Part shown: piece after piece, positions 45,806 through 53,980 of the stretch
Position numbering within the stretch: the first letter of the stretch is position 1
Layout: each line of letters starts with the position of its first letter
Assembly: GCF_000970025.1 (NCBI RefSeq)
Contig: NZ_CP009528.1
Span: 3,273,168-3,337,167 of the forward strand
Reading direction: 5' to 3'
Length of the DNA: 64,000 bases
Source of the DNA: Methanosarcina barkeri MS
GTDB lineage: Archaea; Halobacteriota; Methanosarcinia; Methanosarcinales; Methanosarcinaceae
Program-made: the position numbers and the translations under genes
Notes under the pieces: model-generated
The model's input: the letters and a program-made list of their open reading frames with translations, nothing else
Database searches by the model: none
Told to the model about the DNA's origin: nothing

Positions 45806-46351
45806 ATGATGGTGGAAGCCGGATACGAAACTGTTGCAAAGGAGATAATTAAATGCACCCGATGCCCCCTCCATAAAAGTGCAATCAAAAGAGTCATAGG
45901 AAAAGGGTCATGTAATCCGAAAGTTTTCTTCATAGGAGAAGCCCCCGGAAAAAGCGAAAATGAAACCGGGATTCCTTTCTATGGCAGGGCAGGAAAAAAA
46001 CTGGATAAAATGATCGAGTACATGGGGCTTTCCGAAGAAGACTGGATGGTAACAAATACTGTCAAATGCCATCCACCCGAAAACCGAAGACCCAGTACAA
46101 ACGAGATAGAGTGCTGTAAGCCCTTCCTGCTTTCTCAGATAATCCTACTTAACCCGAAAATCATAATTCTTCTTGGCAATACAGCTGAGAAGTCCTTTTG
46201 CCCCGGAAAAAAACTCGAATGGGGAGTCCCTGTGGAACACGAAGGAAGAACAATCCTGAAACTTTACCATCCCGCAGCCCTGATTTATACCTCCTCAAAA
46301 AAAGAGGTCCAGCGTGCTTTCATTGACAAAAACCGTGAGCTATGGAGCTGA
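45806..46351 (+). CDS. Uracil-DNA glycosylase, family 4 (iron-sulfur)
   Basis: Removes uracil from DNA to start base-excision repair. Motifs: GEAPGKSENETGIPFYGRAG (water-activating region), TNTVKCHPPENRRPS and LYHPAALIYT. Four cysteines (in IKCTRCPLHK, ECCKPF and FCPGKK) match the [4Fe-4S] ligands. From the ATG at 45806 the protein is 181 aa, but no ribosome site precedes it. The frame is open upstream to 45751 and encodes a plausible TYEKDNRRDFEERIR. GGAGG at 45744-45748 sits 9 bases before an in-frame ACG at 45758. The true start may therefore be upstream and non-standard. The ATG at 45765 is out of frame. Confidence 0.93.
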   Translation: MMVEAGYETVAKEIIKCTRCPLHKSAIKRVIGKGSCNPKVFFIGEAPGKSENETGIPFYGRAGKKLDKMIEYMGLSEEDWMVTNTVKCHPPENRRPSTNEIECCKPFLLSQIILLNPKIIILLGNTAEKSFCPGKKLEWGVPVEHEGRTILKLYHPAALIYTSSKKEVQRAFIDKNRELWS

Positions 46352-46855
46352 ACATTCCGGTTAACGTCCAAAACCTTGCAAAAAGAGTAGAAAAAACATA
46401 CTAGCTCGAAAATTGTCAATTAAGAGATATTTACTTCAAAAATCCTGCAATAAAGCTTTTCTACGTCTTTTTTATCCTTCAAAAATTAGAATAACACTCT
46501 GAAAAACACAGTCTGAAACGATCTGTGAATCGATATATCGATTCACAAATTATAAATATCGAGATTTTTACTCTAGTAATGGGGTTTGTGCGGCGGTTAG
46601 AAACAAGGATTTGAATAAAAAATCGGCATCTAATATCGTAAATTTAAGATTCTGATATCCAGTATCATAGCATTTAAGATTCAAATTTTGTGCCGTAACA
46701 TCTAATATTCAAATATCTGATGTCAAAGCATCTATATTCCAGAATGAGATTCTGAATACAGATGCCTTAACGCCTTACACTAAACTCCCCGAGATATGAA
46801 CAAAGTTAGTTTTTTTATGTAGTTTGCCGGAGAAAAAAAATTTGGGAGGGGTAGT
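46352..46855. other. Intergenic region with a palindrome and diffuse repeats
   Basis: Contains the 24-bp palindrome at 46524 and a TATA box. Beyond it, bases 46625-46740 repeat words such as catctaatat, gatatc-a and taagattc loosely. After the palindrome an ATG at about 46579 opens only 11 codons (MGFVRRLETRI), possibly the remains of a regulator gene. Confidence 0.55.
46524..46547. promoter_or_regulatory. Perfect 24-bp palindrome next to a TATA box
   Basis: The two halves, tgtgaatcgata and tatcgattcaca, are exact reverse complements with no spacer. It abuts aaattataaatat (46547-46559). The position, immediately upstream of a TATA box, suits a repressor or activator site. Confidence 0.55.
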
Positions 46856-47152
46856 ATGGCTATGGTGAAAATGTCTCCTGATGTAGTTTCGTGTTCTGAT
46901 GACAAGGGAAACCTTGAAATCCAGATCAATCTGCCTGGAGTAAAGAAAGAGAATATCGAATTAAAGATGGTTGAAGAAGGCTTTTTCGTAAGAGCGAAAA
47001 GAGAAGAGACCGGGGTCGAATATGCCGGGACTTATGCATTCTGCTGCGGGGTTGTTCCTCAAAAAGCAGTTGCTAGATATTGCGATGGAAAACTATTTGT
47101 CGTAGTGCCTTACAGGGAAACTTCAGAGACTGTAGACATTGAAATTCAGTAA
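46856..47152 (+). CDS. Short Hsp20-like protein
   Basis: A 98-aa protein consisting almost only of an alpha-crystallin/CS-type beta-sandwich: VVSCSDDKGNLEIQINLPGVKKENIELKMVEEGFFVRAKRE, then FCCGVVPQKAVARYCDGKLFVVVPYRET. It lacks the long N-terminal arm of the protein at 42110 and the usual I-x-I tail. GGGAGGG lies just before the ATG. Possibly a chaperone or an Hsp20-domain adaptor. Its last codons have been duplicated as a tandem repeat downstream. Confidence 0.85.
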   Translation: MAMVKMSPDVVSCSDDKGNLEIQINLPGVKKENIELKMVEEGFFVRAKREETGVEYAGTYAFCCGVVPQKAVARYCDGKLFVVVPYRETSETVDIEIQ

Positions 47153-47270
47153 AGAAATTGTAAACTTGAAATTCAATAAAAGAGACCGTAGACATTGAAA
47201 TTCAATAAAAGAGACCGTAGACATTGAAATACAGTAAAGAAATTGTAAACTTGAAATTCAGTAAAAGGGC
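47122..47270. repeat. Tandem repeat derived from the 3' end of the Hsp20-like gene
   Basis: About five units of 27-33 bp. Each copies the end of the gene (agagactgtagacattgaaa and ttcagtaaa) with changes; two carry gaaattgtaaacttgaaattca. The first unit is coding, the rest lie after the stop. Confidence 0.9.
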
Positions 47271-47353
47271 GAAATAACAAAATCGTTATTGATATTAGTA
47301 TTCGCGCTGCAAATTGAACTTTTAATATGGAAAGAATACGGTGGAGGGAAAAA

Positions 47354-47548
47354 ATGCACCCAGTAATCGACTATAAAAAGTGTACCGGAGCTCTTGCCTG
47401 CTACGAAGTTTGCCCCGCAGACGTTTTTGATATAGAGGAAATTGAGAGAGTGAAAAAGGCAGTTGTAGCCCGCCCGGAAAATTGCATCGAGTGCAACCAG
47501 TGTGTGGAAGCCTGCCCTGAAGATGCCATCGAACTTGTTGAAGATTAA
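47354..47548 (+). CDS. Ferredoxin with one altered cluster motif
   Basis: A 64-aa two-cluster-type ferredoxin that would carry electrons in the cytoplasm. The second motif is complete: CIECNQCVEACP. The first reads CTGALACYEVCP, so the second of its cysteines is alanine. That predicts one [4Fe-4S] cluster plus a [3Fe-4S] cluster, or a lost cluster. The start is the ATG at 47354, since GGAGGG lies 5 bases before it; an ATG at 47327 lacks a ribosome site. A strong terminator follows. Confidence 0.92.
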   Translation: MHPVIDYKKCTGALACYEVCPADVFDIEEIERVKKAVVARPENCIECNQCVEACPEDAIELVED

Positions 47549-47716
47549 GCTGAGTAATTTAAGCTGAGTAATCTCCTGAGAATCCTCATAGGTGATACCG
47601 GAAAAAGTTATTTTTTTGCACAGGTTCAAATCTGTTATAAGATCCCTATTTATCTATACTCCAGGAACCGACACCTCTTGTCAGTTCATCCAAGTACAGG
47701 CAAAAAATGTAAGAAG

Positions 47717-47743
47717 AAAAAGCAAGTAGATTACTTGCTTTTT
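47717..47743. terminator. Bidirectional terminator hairpin
   Basis: aaaaagcaagta (47717-47728) and tacttgcttttt (47732-47743) form a 12-bp perfect stem with a 3-base loop. A-tract on one side and T-tract on the other allow use in both directions. It includes the stop codon of the beta-propeller gene on the minus strand. Confidence 0.85.
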
Positions 47744-49443
47744 TCCTCATTCTCAGTAACCTGTGAGGTATTTATAGAGCTGGATTTATTGCTCTGGACA
47801 TTATCAACAGTGCCGGACTCTTCACTCTCTATAATTTCCTTCACAGGCATATTTTTCCAGATAGAAGAAGAGTTCGTCGCATTAAATTCTACAAGAGAAC
47901 TTTCTTTATACTCCCAGTCACTCTCTGAAGAAAATATAATAGACCTTATAGTAAGCCGTTCTCCATTGGGACTCCACTCTCTTAAGATGTCATGTCTACC
48001 TTTTATTGTAGGCGTTATCTGAGTAAGGTTAGAACCATCAGAGTTGACAACAAATAAAGGAGCTGCAATGTTCTTACATTTTGAAGGGCCCGGCTCATTT
48101 TCAATTATCTTTCCGGTATCAGGGTAAAGGGCAGATGTGAACACTATAAGATCTCCAGACGGGCTTATCGAAAATTTTTTAGCTTCGTCGAGAGGGTCAC
48201 AGAATAAATCCCAGAAATAAGAGGATGTAAGTCCGAAACTGGTTATGAAGGTCAGGTTAGTTCCATCGACATTGATTGAATATAGTTTATTTTTACCTTC
48301 AACGAATAATATTTTCTTTCCATCAGGAACCCATTGAGGTTCGCTGGCATTACCCTTATACAAAAGAGACTTTTTATTTTCGTTTCCCTCTACGAGATAG
48401 AGATTACCATTTTGATTTACCAGAAGACATGAACCGTTTGGCTGCCAGTATTCTTTTGTCAAGATACGTTGTTCGGTACCATCGTAATAGGAAATTTTTC
48501 CTTTCAATTCCGAACCGTCAGTGTTAGATATATAGGTCTGCAAATCGAAGCTTCCTGGCAGTCCAGAAACCAGGAGTATTTTTTTCCTGTCAGGACTGAG
48601 TGAAAAAGCACAGTATTTTTCATCATTATCTTCCGGCTGGAAAGTCTGAATTAAATCCCCACTCTCGTTGATAAGATCTACAGATCCTTCATCTGTAGTA
48701 ATGAAGATTTTGTCAGAATCATACCAGACAGGCTGTGGATATGTAGCTGAAGAAAGTTCACGGGCATTTGTACCATTTCTGCTTGCAGTATACACTTTAG
48801 TAGAATGGTTTTCTGGGTTTTCCCATTCAAACGTGATTTTACTGGAATCAGGACTCCATTTAAGCTTTCTCTGAAAACCAATATTCCCAATGTTTTCTAA
48901 TATGCTTGAAAGGTCCGTGTAGTTGGTGCCTATACATTTTAAATTCGTACCATCGGGATTGCAAATAACAAAACAATAGCCAGTGTTTGTTCGTTCAACC
49001 TTTGAAACTCCAAAATAGATCTTGTCCCCAGATGGAGACCACTCTGCCCCGGGTATGGAATAACTGTTAAACTCTTTTACTCCATAATCGATTTCACCCA
49101 ATGTACGGGATTTCGTGTCTAAGAGATAGTGCCTGTGAATACTATGTGAAAGAGAAATCGATTTGGAAGAGGTTATCAGCAGGTATTGTCCATCAGGGCT
49201 CCATGATGCATAACTTACTGAGAATCCTTCTTCTTTAGGAAGAATTTCTTCAAACTGCATAACTTTAAGCTGTGTATTGTTAAGCTGTGTATTGTTAAGC
49301 TGTGTATTGTTAAGCTGTGTATTGTTAAACTGTGTATTGTTAAGCTGTGTAACATTAGAATTTTGATCTTCTGATACCGGGCTTGTGAATGCTATACCTG
49401 TAGAAAGTAATAATAACATCGTAATTAATATACTTTTTAACAT
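47731..49443 (-). CDS. Secreted TolB-like beta-propeller protein
   Basis: A 570-aa exported protein. Signal peptide about 1-19 (MLKSILITMLLLLSTGIAF). A low-complexity stretch NNTQLNNTQLNNTQL (about 31-60), encoded by a 15-bp tandem repeat at 49256-49350, gives many N-glycosylation sequons. Then come at least six WD40/TolB-like blades, each with a WSPDG-type strand: WSPDGQYLLITS, WSPSGDKIYFG, WSPDSSKITFE, SPDRKKILLVSG, WVPDGKKILFVEG and WSPNGERLTIRS. The C-terminus is a Ser/Asn/Glu-rich tail without a membrane helix. Such propellers mediate protein contacts at the cell surface. Function unknown. Confidence 0.85.
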   Translation of the reverse strand: MLKSILITMLLLLSTGIAFTSPVSEDQNSNVTQLNNTQFNNTQLNNTQLNNTQLNNTQLKVMQFEEILPKEEGFSVSYASWSPDGQYLLITSSKSISLSHSIHRHYLLDTKSRTLGEIDYGVKEFNSYSIPGAEWSPSGDKIYFGVSKVERTNTGYCFVICNPDGTNLKCIGTNYTDLSSILENIGNIGFQRKLKWSPDSSKITFEWENPENHSTKVYTASRNGTNARELSSATYPQPVWYDSDKIFITTDEGSVDLINESGDLIQTFQPEDNDEKYCAFSLSPDRKKILLVSGLPGSFDLQTYISNTDGSELKGKISYYDGTEQRILTKEYWQPNGSCLLVNQNGNLYLVEGNENKKSLLYKGNASEPQWVPDGKKILFVEGKNKLYSINVDGTNLTFITSFGLTSSYFWDLFCDPLDEAKKFSISPSGDLIVFTSALYPDTGKIIENEPGPSKCKNIAAPLFVVNSDGSNLTQITPTIKGRHDILREWSPNGERLTIRSIIFSSESDWEYKESSLVEFNATNSSSIWKNMPVKEIIESEESGTVDNVQSNKSSSINTSQVTENEEKSK

Positions 49444-49812
49444 TTAGAATCCCATCCAAGCTTGTTTATTTATAAATAACTTTGTTACAAAAATTACTTG
49501 ATGTTGTCTGATTATGCATTTCTTCTGAAAATTAATGGAATAAATTTTCAAATGTATCAATCACTTCCATTTATACTCGAATCATGTCGAAAGATTCCTC
49601 TAAGCAGGCTTTCAGCTAGAAAAATTTTCTAAAAAGTTTTGGTTCAATTTCCGAAAGTTGGAAGCACGATATAGCAAATGACCCGATTTTATAAGTATAA
49701 AAATATTTTTTAAGTTTAATTTAAGAATGATTGAAAAGCAAGAGAGAAAAGTCAAATCCTCCTTGCTTAGAATTGCTGGGTTAAATCAAGATGTATCAAC
49801 ATAATCGCGTCA
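49444..49812. other. Intergenic region between two propeller genes
   Basis: AT-rich, about 370 bases, no repeat or gene recognised. Expected to hold the promoter of the TolB-like gene (minus strand). Confidence 0.5.
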
Positions 49813-51156
49813 TTAATTCTTCTTTTTAACAAATGCAACTGCCCCTAATACTGCTACAAGTACCCAAATAGAGTTTAGAAAAGGAATTGATGCTTGAGTA
49901 GGGACAGATTCTCTTTTCTGCTTATCCGCTGTTCCTCCATTTGCTGTCATCCTGGTATCATTTGTCTGGTTTTCGGTTTGATATACAGGGTTTAAGAAAG
50001 AAGTACCATTTAATCCAATAGTAGAACTGGATTTTATTACCGGACCAATCCCCACAGCAGTAGGGGATCTTCCTACGGGCACCGTAGTATTAACTTTGTT
50101 TGTGGCTGTGTCAATTATAGAAGTAGTGTTGCTCCCATAGTTCACTACATAAACCTCATTTCCATCTGGGGTGACTGCAACTTCGTAAGGGTAATTTCCT
50201 ACACTTACTCTGGCTATAACCTCGTTTTTGGTTGTGTCAATAACATCAACAGCACCTGTATGTGAAGTTGCATCAATATTACCTTTACCTGAATATCCAC
50301 CAGGTATATCTATCGCTACGTATGCTCTCGTTCCATTAGGACTGACTGCAATTTCATGTGGCAAGTTTCCCACATTTACTGTGGCTTTAACATTATTTGT
50401 TGCCGTGTCAATTACAGAAACAGTACCTTTGTAGTAAGGATAACTATTGGAGTTAACAACATACACCTTTGTTCCATCCGGACTGACTGCAATTCCATGT
50501 GGATTTTTTTCCACATTTACTGTCGCTGTAACATTGTTTGTTGCTGTGTCAATTACAGAAACATTACCCTGGTAGTCAGGAGGAATGCCGGAGGTCACAG
50601 CATATACCTTTTTTCCGTCCGGAGACACTGCAATTTTGTAAGGCAAGTTTCCTACTTTTACTGTGGCTGTAACATTGTTTGTTGCCGTGTCAATTACAGA
50701 GATAGTGTTGCTTGCAGTGTTCGCAACATACACCTTTGTTCCATCTGGACTGACTGCAACCCCCCAGGGATAGCTTCCTACGTATACTGTGTCTATTACC
50801 TGATTTTTGACTGCGTCAATTACAGAGACACTGTTGCTCATACAGTTTGTCACATATACTCTTGTTCCGTCCGGACTGACTGCAGCTCCTGAGGGCTCGA
50901 TTCCCACATTCACCGTAGCTGTAACAGTATCTGTAGCAGTGTCAATTACAGAAACACTGTTACTCTCTAAGTTTGCAATATATGCGAATGGTGATGCACC
51001 TGCGACACTCACCAGTGTTAAAACCGTAAGTGCCGCTATTTCAAAAGCTTTTAAGATGTTACATCCCCTGCGTGCTTTATTAGATATTTCAATAGATGAG
51101 GATGAAAACGAAAAAGTGGAAATCGGTATCATTGATATAACTTTACTTTTCATCAT
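49813..51156 (-). CDS. Surface YVTN-repeat beta-propeller protein
   Basis: A 447-aa protein with seven to eight repeats of about 42 aa following VIDTATNNVTATVNVGNLP-IAVSPDGTKVYV (roughly 55-370), the YVTN family found in Methanosarcina surface layers. A hydrophobic segment at about 38-55 (AFEIAALTVLTLVSVAGAS) is the likely signal or signal anchor; the 35 residues before it are unusual and the real start could lie nearer. The C-terminus has a membrane helix (LNSIWVLVAVLGAVAF) and VKKKN. Probably displayed on the cell surface. Confidence 0.87.
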   Translation of the reverse strand: MMKSKVISMIPISTFSFSSSSIEISNKARRGCNILKAFEIAALTVLTLVSVAGASPFAYIANLESNSVSVIDTATDTVTATVNVGIEPSGAAVSPDGTRVYVTNCMSNSVSVIDAVKNQVIDTVYVGSYPWGVAVSPDGTKVYVANTASNTISVIDTATNNVTATVKVGNLPYKIAVSPDGKKVYAVTSGIPPDYQGNVSVIDTATNNVTATVNVEKNPHGIAVSPDGTKVYVVNSNSYPYYKGTVSVIDTATNNVKATVNVGNLPHEIAVSPNGTRAYVAIDIPGGYSGKGNIDATSHTGAVDVIDTTKNEVIARVSVGNYPYEVAVTPDGNEVYVVNYGSNTTSIIDTATNKVNTTVPVGRSPTAVGIGPVIKSSSTIGLNGTSFLNPVYQTENQTNDTRMTANGGTADKQKRESVPTQASIPFLNSIWVLVAVLGAVAFVKKKN

Positions 51157-51700
51157 TTTCCCCGCTCAGCGTTTGTCTAACGATAGTGATGTGACTTAAC
51201 ATTAACAATTAATTTCTGCAGTTTAATGAATATACATATCTTCTTCTGCTATAACCTGAGTTCCACTTTTATAAACGCATAAACTTCTCATGATATCGAA
51301 TTATGCTAATTTTTAAGCAAATAAACTTCAGGCTCTAACTTTAGAATCAAATCATCTGACTATTAGACTTATGAAATTCGATTGAGATCTTGAAACTTGG
51401 GAACTCAGGATGTAACTCTTTATGATGTTTTTCAGTGTATCGATTCCAAAACACCTTCACGGACTTGAAATTTTAAATTTATTCATTAACAATGAATTTT
51501 TTCAATGATGGACTAGTTCTGGAATCAATACATTAATTCGTCTTTAAGGTGGGTAATGTTTGTTTTTTAAGGTGGGTAATGTTTGTTTTTTAAGATGGGT
51601 AATGTTTGTTTTTAGGGTGGGTAATGTTTGTTTTTAGGGTGGGTAATGTTTGTTTTTTAAGGTGGGTAATGTTTGTTTTTAGGGTGGGTGGTGCAGGTAG
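51157..51700. other. Intergenic region with a 22-bp minisatellite
   Basis: Upper part is ordinary AT-rich sequence. Bases 51548-51690 are the repeat listed separately. No gene seen. Confidence 0.6.
51548..51690. repeat. Tandem repeat, 20-22-bp unit, about seven copies
   Basis: Copies of ggtgggtaatgtttgttttt followed by agg or taa. It lies immediately past the stop codon of the S-layer-domain gene at 51701 (minus strand). Confidence 0.95.
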
Positions 51701-53554
51701 TTAGCTATTTGAGATTTTTCTGAAAACAAGGCTTCCTAGGTTAGATTTATTTACTCCACTAACGATTTTTTCAAGTGTGAATCCTCCGATTTTATCCCCA
51801 ATTTTGAGGGTTCTGACATTTGAATAGTCAATCAGCCAGATCCCGTCAATCTGGACAACACTGTTGTTTCCACTTTGATAGACGTTACTAACATGGACTT
51901 TCAGGACAGGAACATTGTCTTCACCTTGAATTTTGTCAAGGTAGCAAGTCCAATTCTCACCAGTTGAAAGGATAGTATCATCTACATATTTTCCATTTTT
52001 ATAGAATTCAAGCCAAACCTTCTTACCGGCAACGTCAACCTGCTTGGCCTTGATACTGTAGTCCTGGCCGAGACCAAGTTTACTGCCGGCCTTCAGGGTG
52101 AATTTGTCACCGCTGTCAAGAACGAGCCTAGCAAGCTTGTCAACATGACATTTCCAGATTGGATCGCAATCGACAAACAGTGGAACATTCTTATCTCCAA
52201 GCAAATTGATTAAGGGGTATTGCTCATTAGACCAGCTATTACACTCATAACTGGTACTGACAACATTACAGTTTACAGGAGATTCCGTAGCATTTTTGAA
52301 AATAAGGCTTCCAAGGTTAGACGAATTTGTTCCATTGATGATTTGCTGAAGTGTGAGTCCTCCGATTTCATCTCCAATGTTAAGAGTTCTGGCATTTGCA
52401 TAATCAATCAGCCAGATCCCGTCGATAAAAACGATGCAGTTTTCCACACCTACGAATAACTGTTTGACGTGGACTTTCATGACAACAATATTATTTTCAC
52501 CCTGAACGTTGTCAAGAGTAACAGTCCATGTCTTGTTTTCATCACTAGTATTAACGGAGAGATTTTGATCTGCTATGTGTTGTCCGTCTTTAGTGAATTC
52601 TAGCCAGACTTTCTCACTATCAATATCGATCTGTCTGACTTTGAGAGCGTAACCATTTCCAAAGTCAAATTTTTCGCCGTTTTTGAGAGTGTAAGTCTCA
52701 TTACTATCAACCATTAATCTGGCAAGCTTGTCAACATGTGATTGCCAGATTGAATCATTATTGGCTAGCAAGGGAACATTCGTCTCCCCAAACAAATCAA
52801 TTACTGGGTATCGTTCATTAGACCAACTACTGCATTTATAGCTGGTACTGACAACATTACAACTTACAGGAGATTTCGTAGCATTTTTGAAAATAAGGCT
52901 TCCCAGATTAGACGAATTTGTTCCATTGATGATTTGCTGAAGTGTGAATCCTCCGATTTCATCTCCAATGTTAAGAGTTCTGGCATTTGCATAGTCAATT
53001 AGCCAGATACCTTCAATCTGAACGATATTGTCTACTGCCCCCGCAAATAGCTGATTGACATAAATTTTCATGACAACAATATTGTTTTCACCCTGAATAT
53101 TGTCAAGGGCAACAGTCCATGTCTTGTTGCTATCAGTATTAACCGAGACAATTTGATCAGCAATATATTTCCCATTCCTGGTAAATTCAAGCCAAACCTT
53201 CATTCCATCAATGTCAATCTGCTTGACTTCAAGAGCATATCCCTGACCAAGGTCGAGCTTTTCGCCCTCTTTGAGGGTATAAGTTTCGTTACTGTCAAGA
53301 ATCAACCTGGTAAGCTTGTTAATATGTGCATTCCAGATATTACAGTGGTTAGCAAGCAATGGAACATTTTTCTCCCCAAATAAATCAATTACTGGATATT
53401 GTTCGTTAGACCAACTACTGCATTTATAATGGGTGCTGACAACATTACAAATAGTATCTTTACTGCAATTATTGTCTGTTGCACCTCCGGTGTTTAGTGT
53501 TATTGAAATTAATAGAGTAAGAGCAACCAGTGCAATTACTTTATATTTTTTCAT
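51701..53554 (-). CDS. Secreted protein with three S-layer half-domains
   Basis: A 617-aa exported protein. Signal peptide about 1-25. Three units of about 190 aa (about 38-225, 230-420 and 425-612) each run SWSNEQYPVIDLFG, KLTRLILDSNETYTLK-GEKLDLGQGYALEVKQIDIDG-KVWLEF, DNIQGENNIVVMK and GIWLIDYANARTLNIGD, the core of the Methanosarcina S-layer domain seen at 16500. There is no PGF tail or C-terminal membrane helix, so it may be shed or bound to the lattice. AAGGAGG precedes the ATG. Neighbour and paralogue of the gene at 53981. Confidence 0.88.
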   Translation of the reverse strand: MKKYKVIALVALTLLISITLNTGGATDNNCSKDTICNVVSTHYKCSSWSNEQYPVIDLFGEKNVPLLANHCNIWNAHINKLTRLILDSNETYTLKEGEKLDLGQGYALEVKQIDIDGMKVWLEFTRNGKYIADQIVSVNTDSNKTWTVALDNIQGENNIVVMKIYVNQLFAGAVDNIVQIEGIWLIDYANARTLNIGDEIGGFTLQQIINGTNSSNLGSLIFKNATKSPVSCNVVSTSYKCSSWSNERYPVIDLFGETNVPLLANNDSIWQSHVDKLARLMVDSNETYTLKNGEKFDFGNGYALKVRQIDIDSEKVWLEFTKDGQHIADQNLSVNTSDENKTWTVTLDNVQGENNIVVMKVHVKQLFVGVENCIVFIDGIWLIDYANARTLNIGDEIGGLTLQQIINGTNSSNLGSLIFKNATESPVNCNVVSTSYECNSWSNEQYPLINLLGDKNVPLFVDCDPIWKCHVDKLARLVLDSGDKFTLKAGSKLGLGQDYSIKAKQVDVAGKKVWLEFYKNGKYVDDTILSTGENWTCYLDKIQGEDNVPVLKVHVSNVYQSGNNSVVQIDGIWLIDYSNVRTLKIGDKIGGFTLEKIVSGVNKSNLGSLVFRKISNS

Positions 53555-53980
53555 TTTACTGTTCCTCCTTGTTCCTGCTACTTGCAGGTCATTAAGCCGT
53601 CCTCTGGACTTTAATTCGTCCAGGGTGAATTAACTATACTCAGTTTTTTAGTAGTTTATTGGATCTTCAAAATCTAGCATAGTTTCCACTAATCGTTGAC
53701 CGTTATCGATCAAAAACTAGGAAAACAATATAATGTCTTTCGACAAGACCCAAATTTTATTGCTAGACCAATAAAAACATGAAGTAAAGAAATTGGGCTC
53801 TGTAGAAATTTTCATGGAGCAGTCTTAATATACCTGTGACTGAGATATGGACTGAATTTTCGATAATTTAAGGCGATCCGTTTCTGTCTATTTAAAGAGG
53901 ATTTCTACAAAGCTGGAAATTGTCTGTGGATTTTTCATTAGAACGTGGCATTTGATGCTTTTGTAGAACTGAGTTATTCT
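53555..53980. other. Intergenic region between two S-layer-domain genes
   Basis: About 425 bases with the promoter and ribosome site (aaggaggaac) of the gene ending at 53554. No repeats or ORFs of note. Confidence 0.5.
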
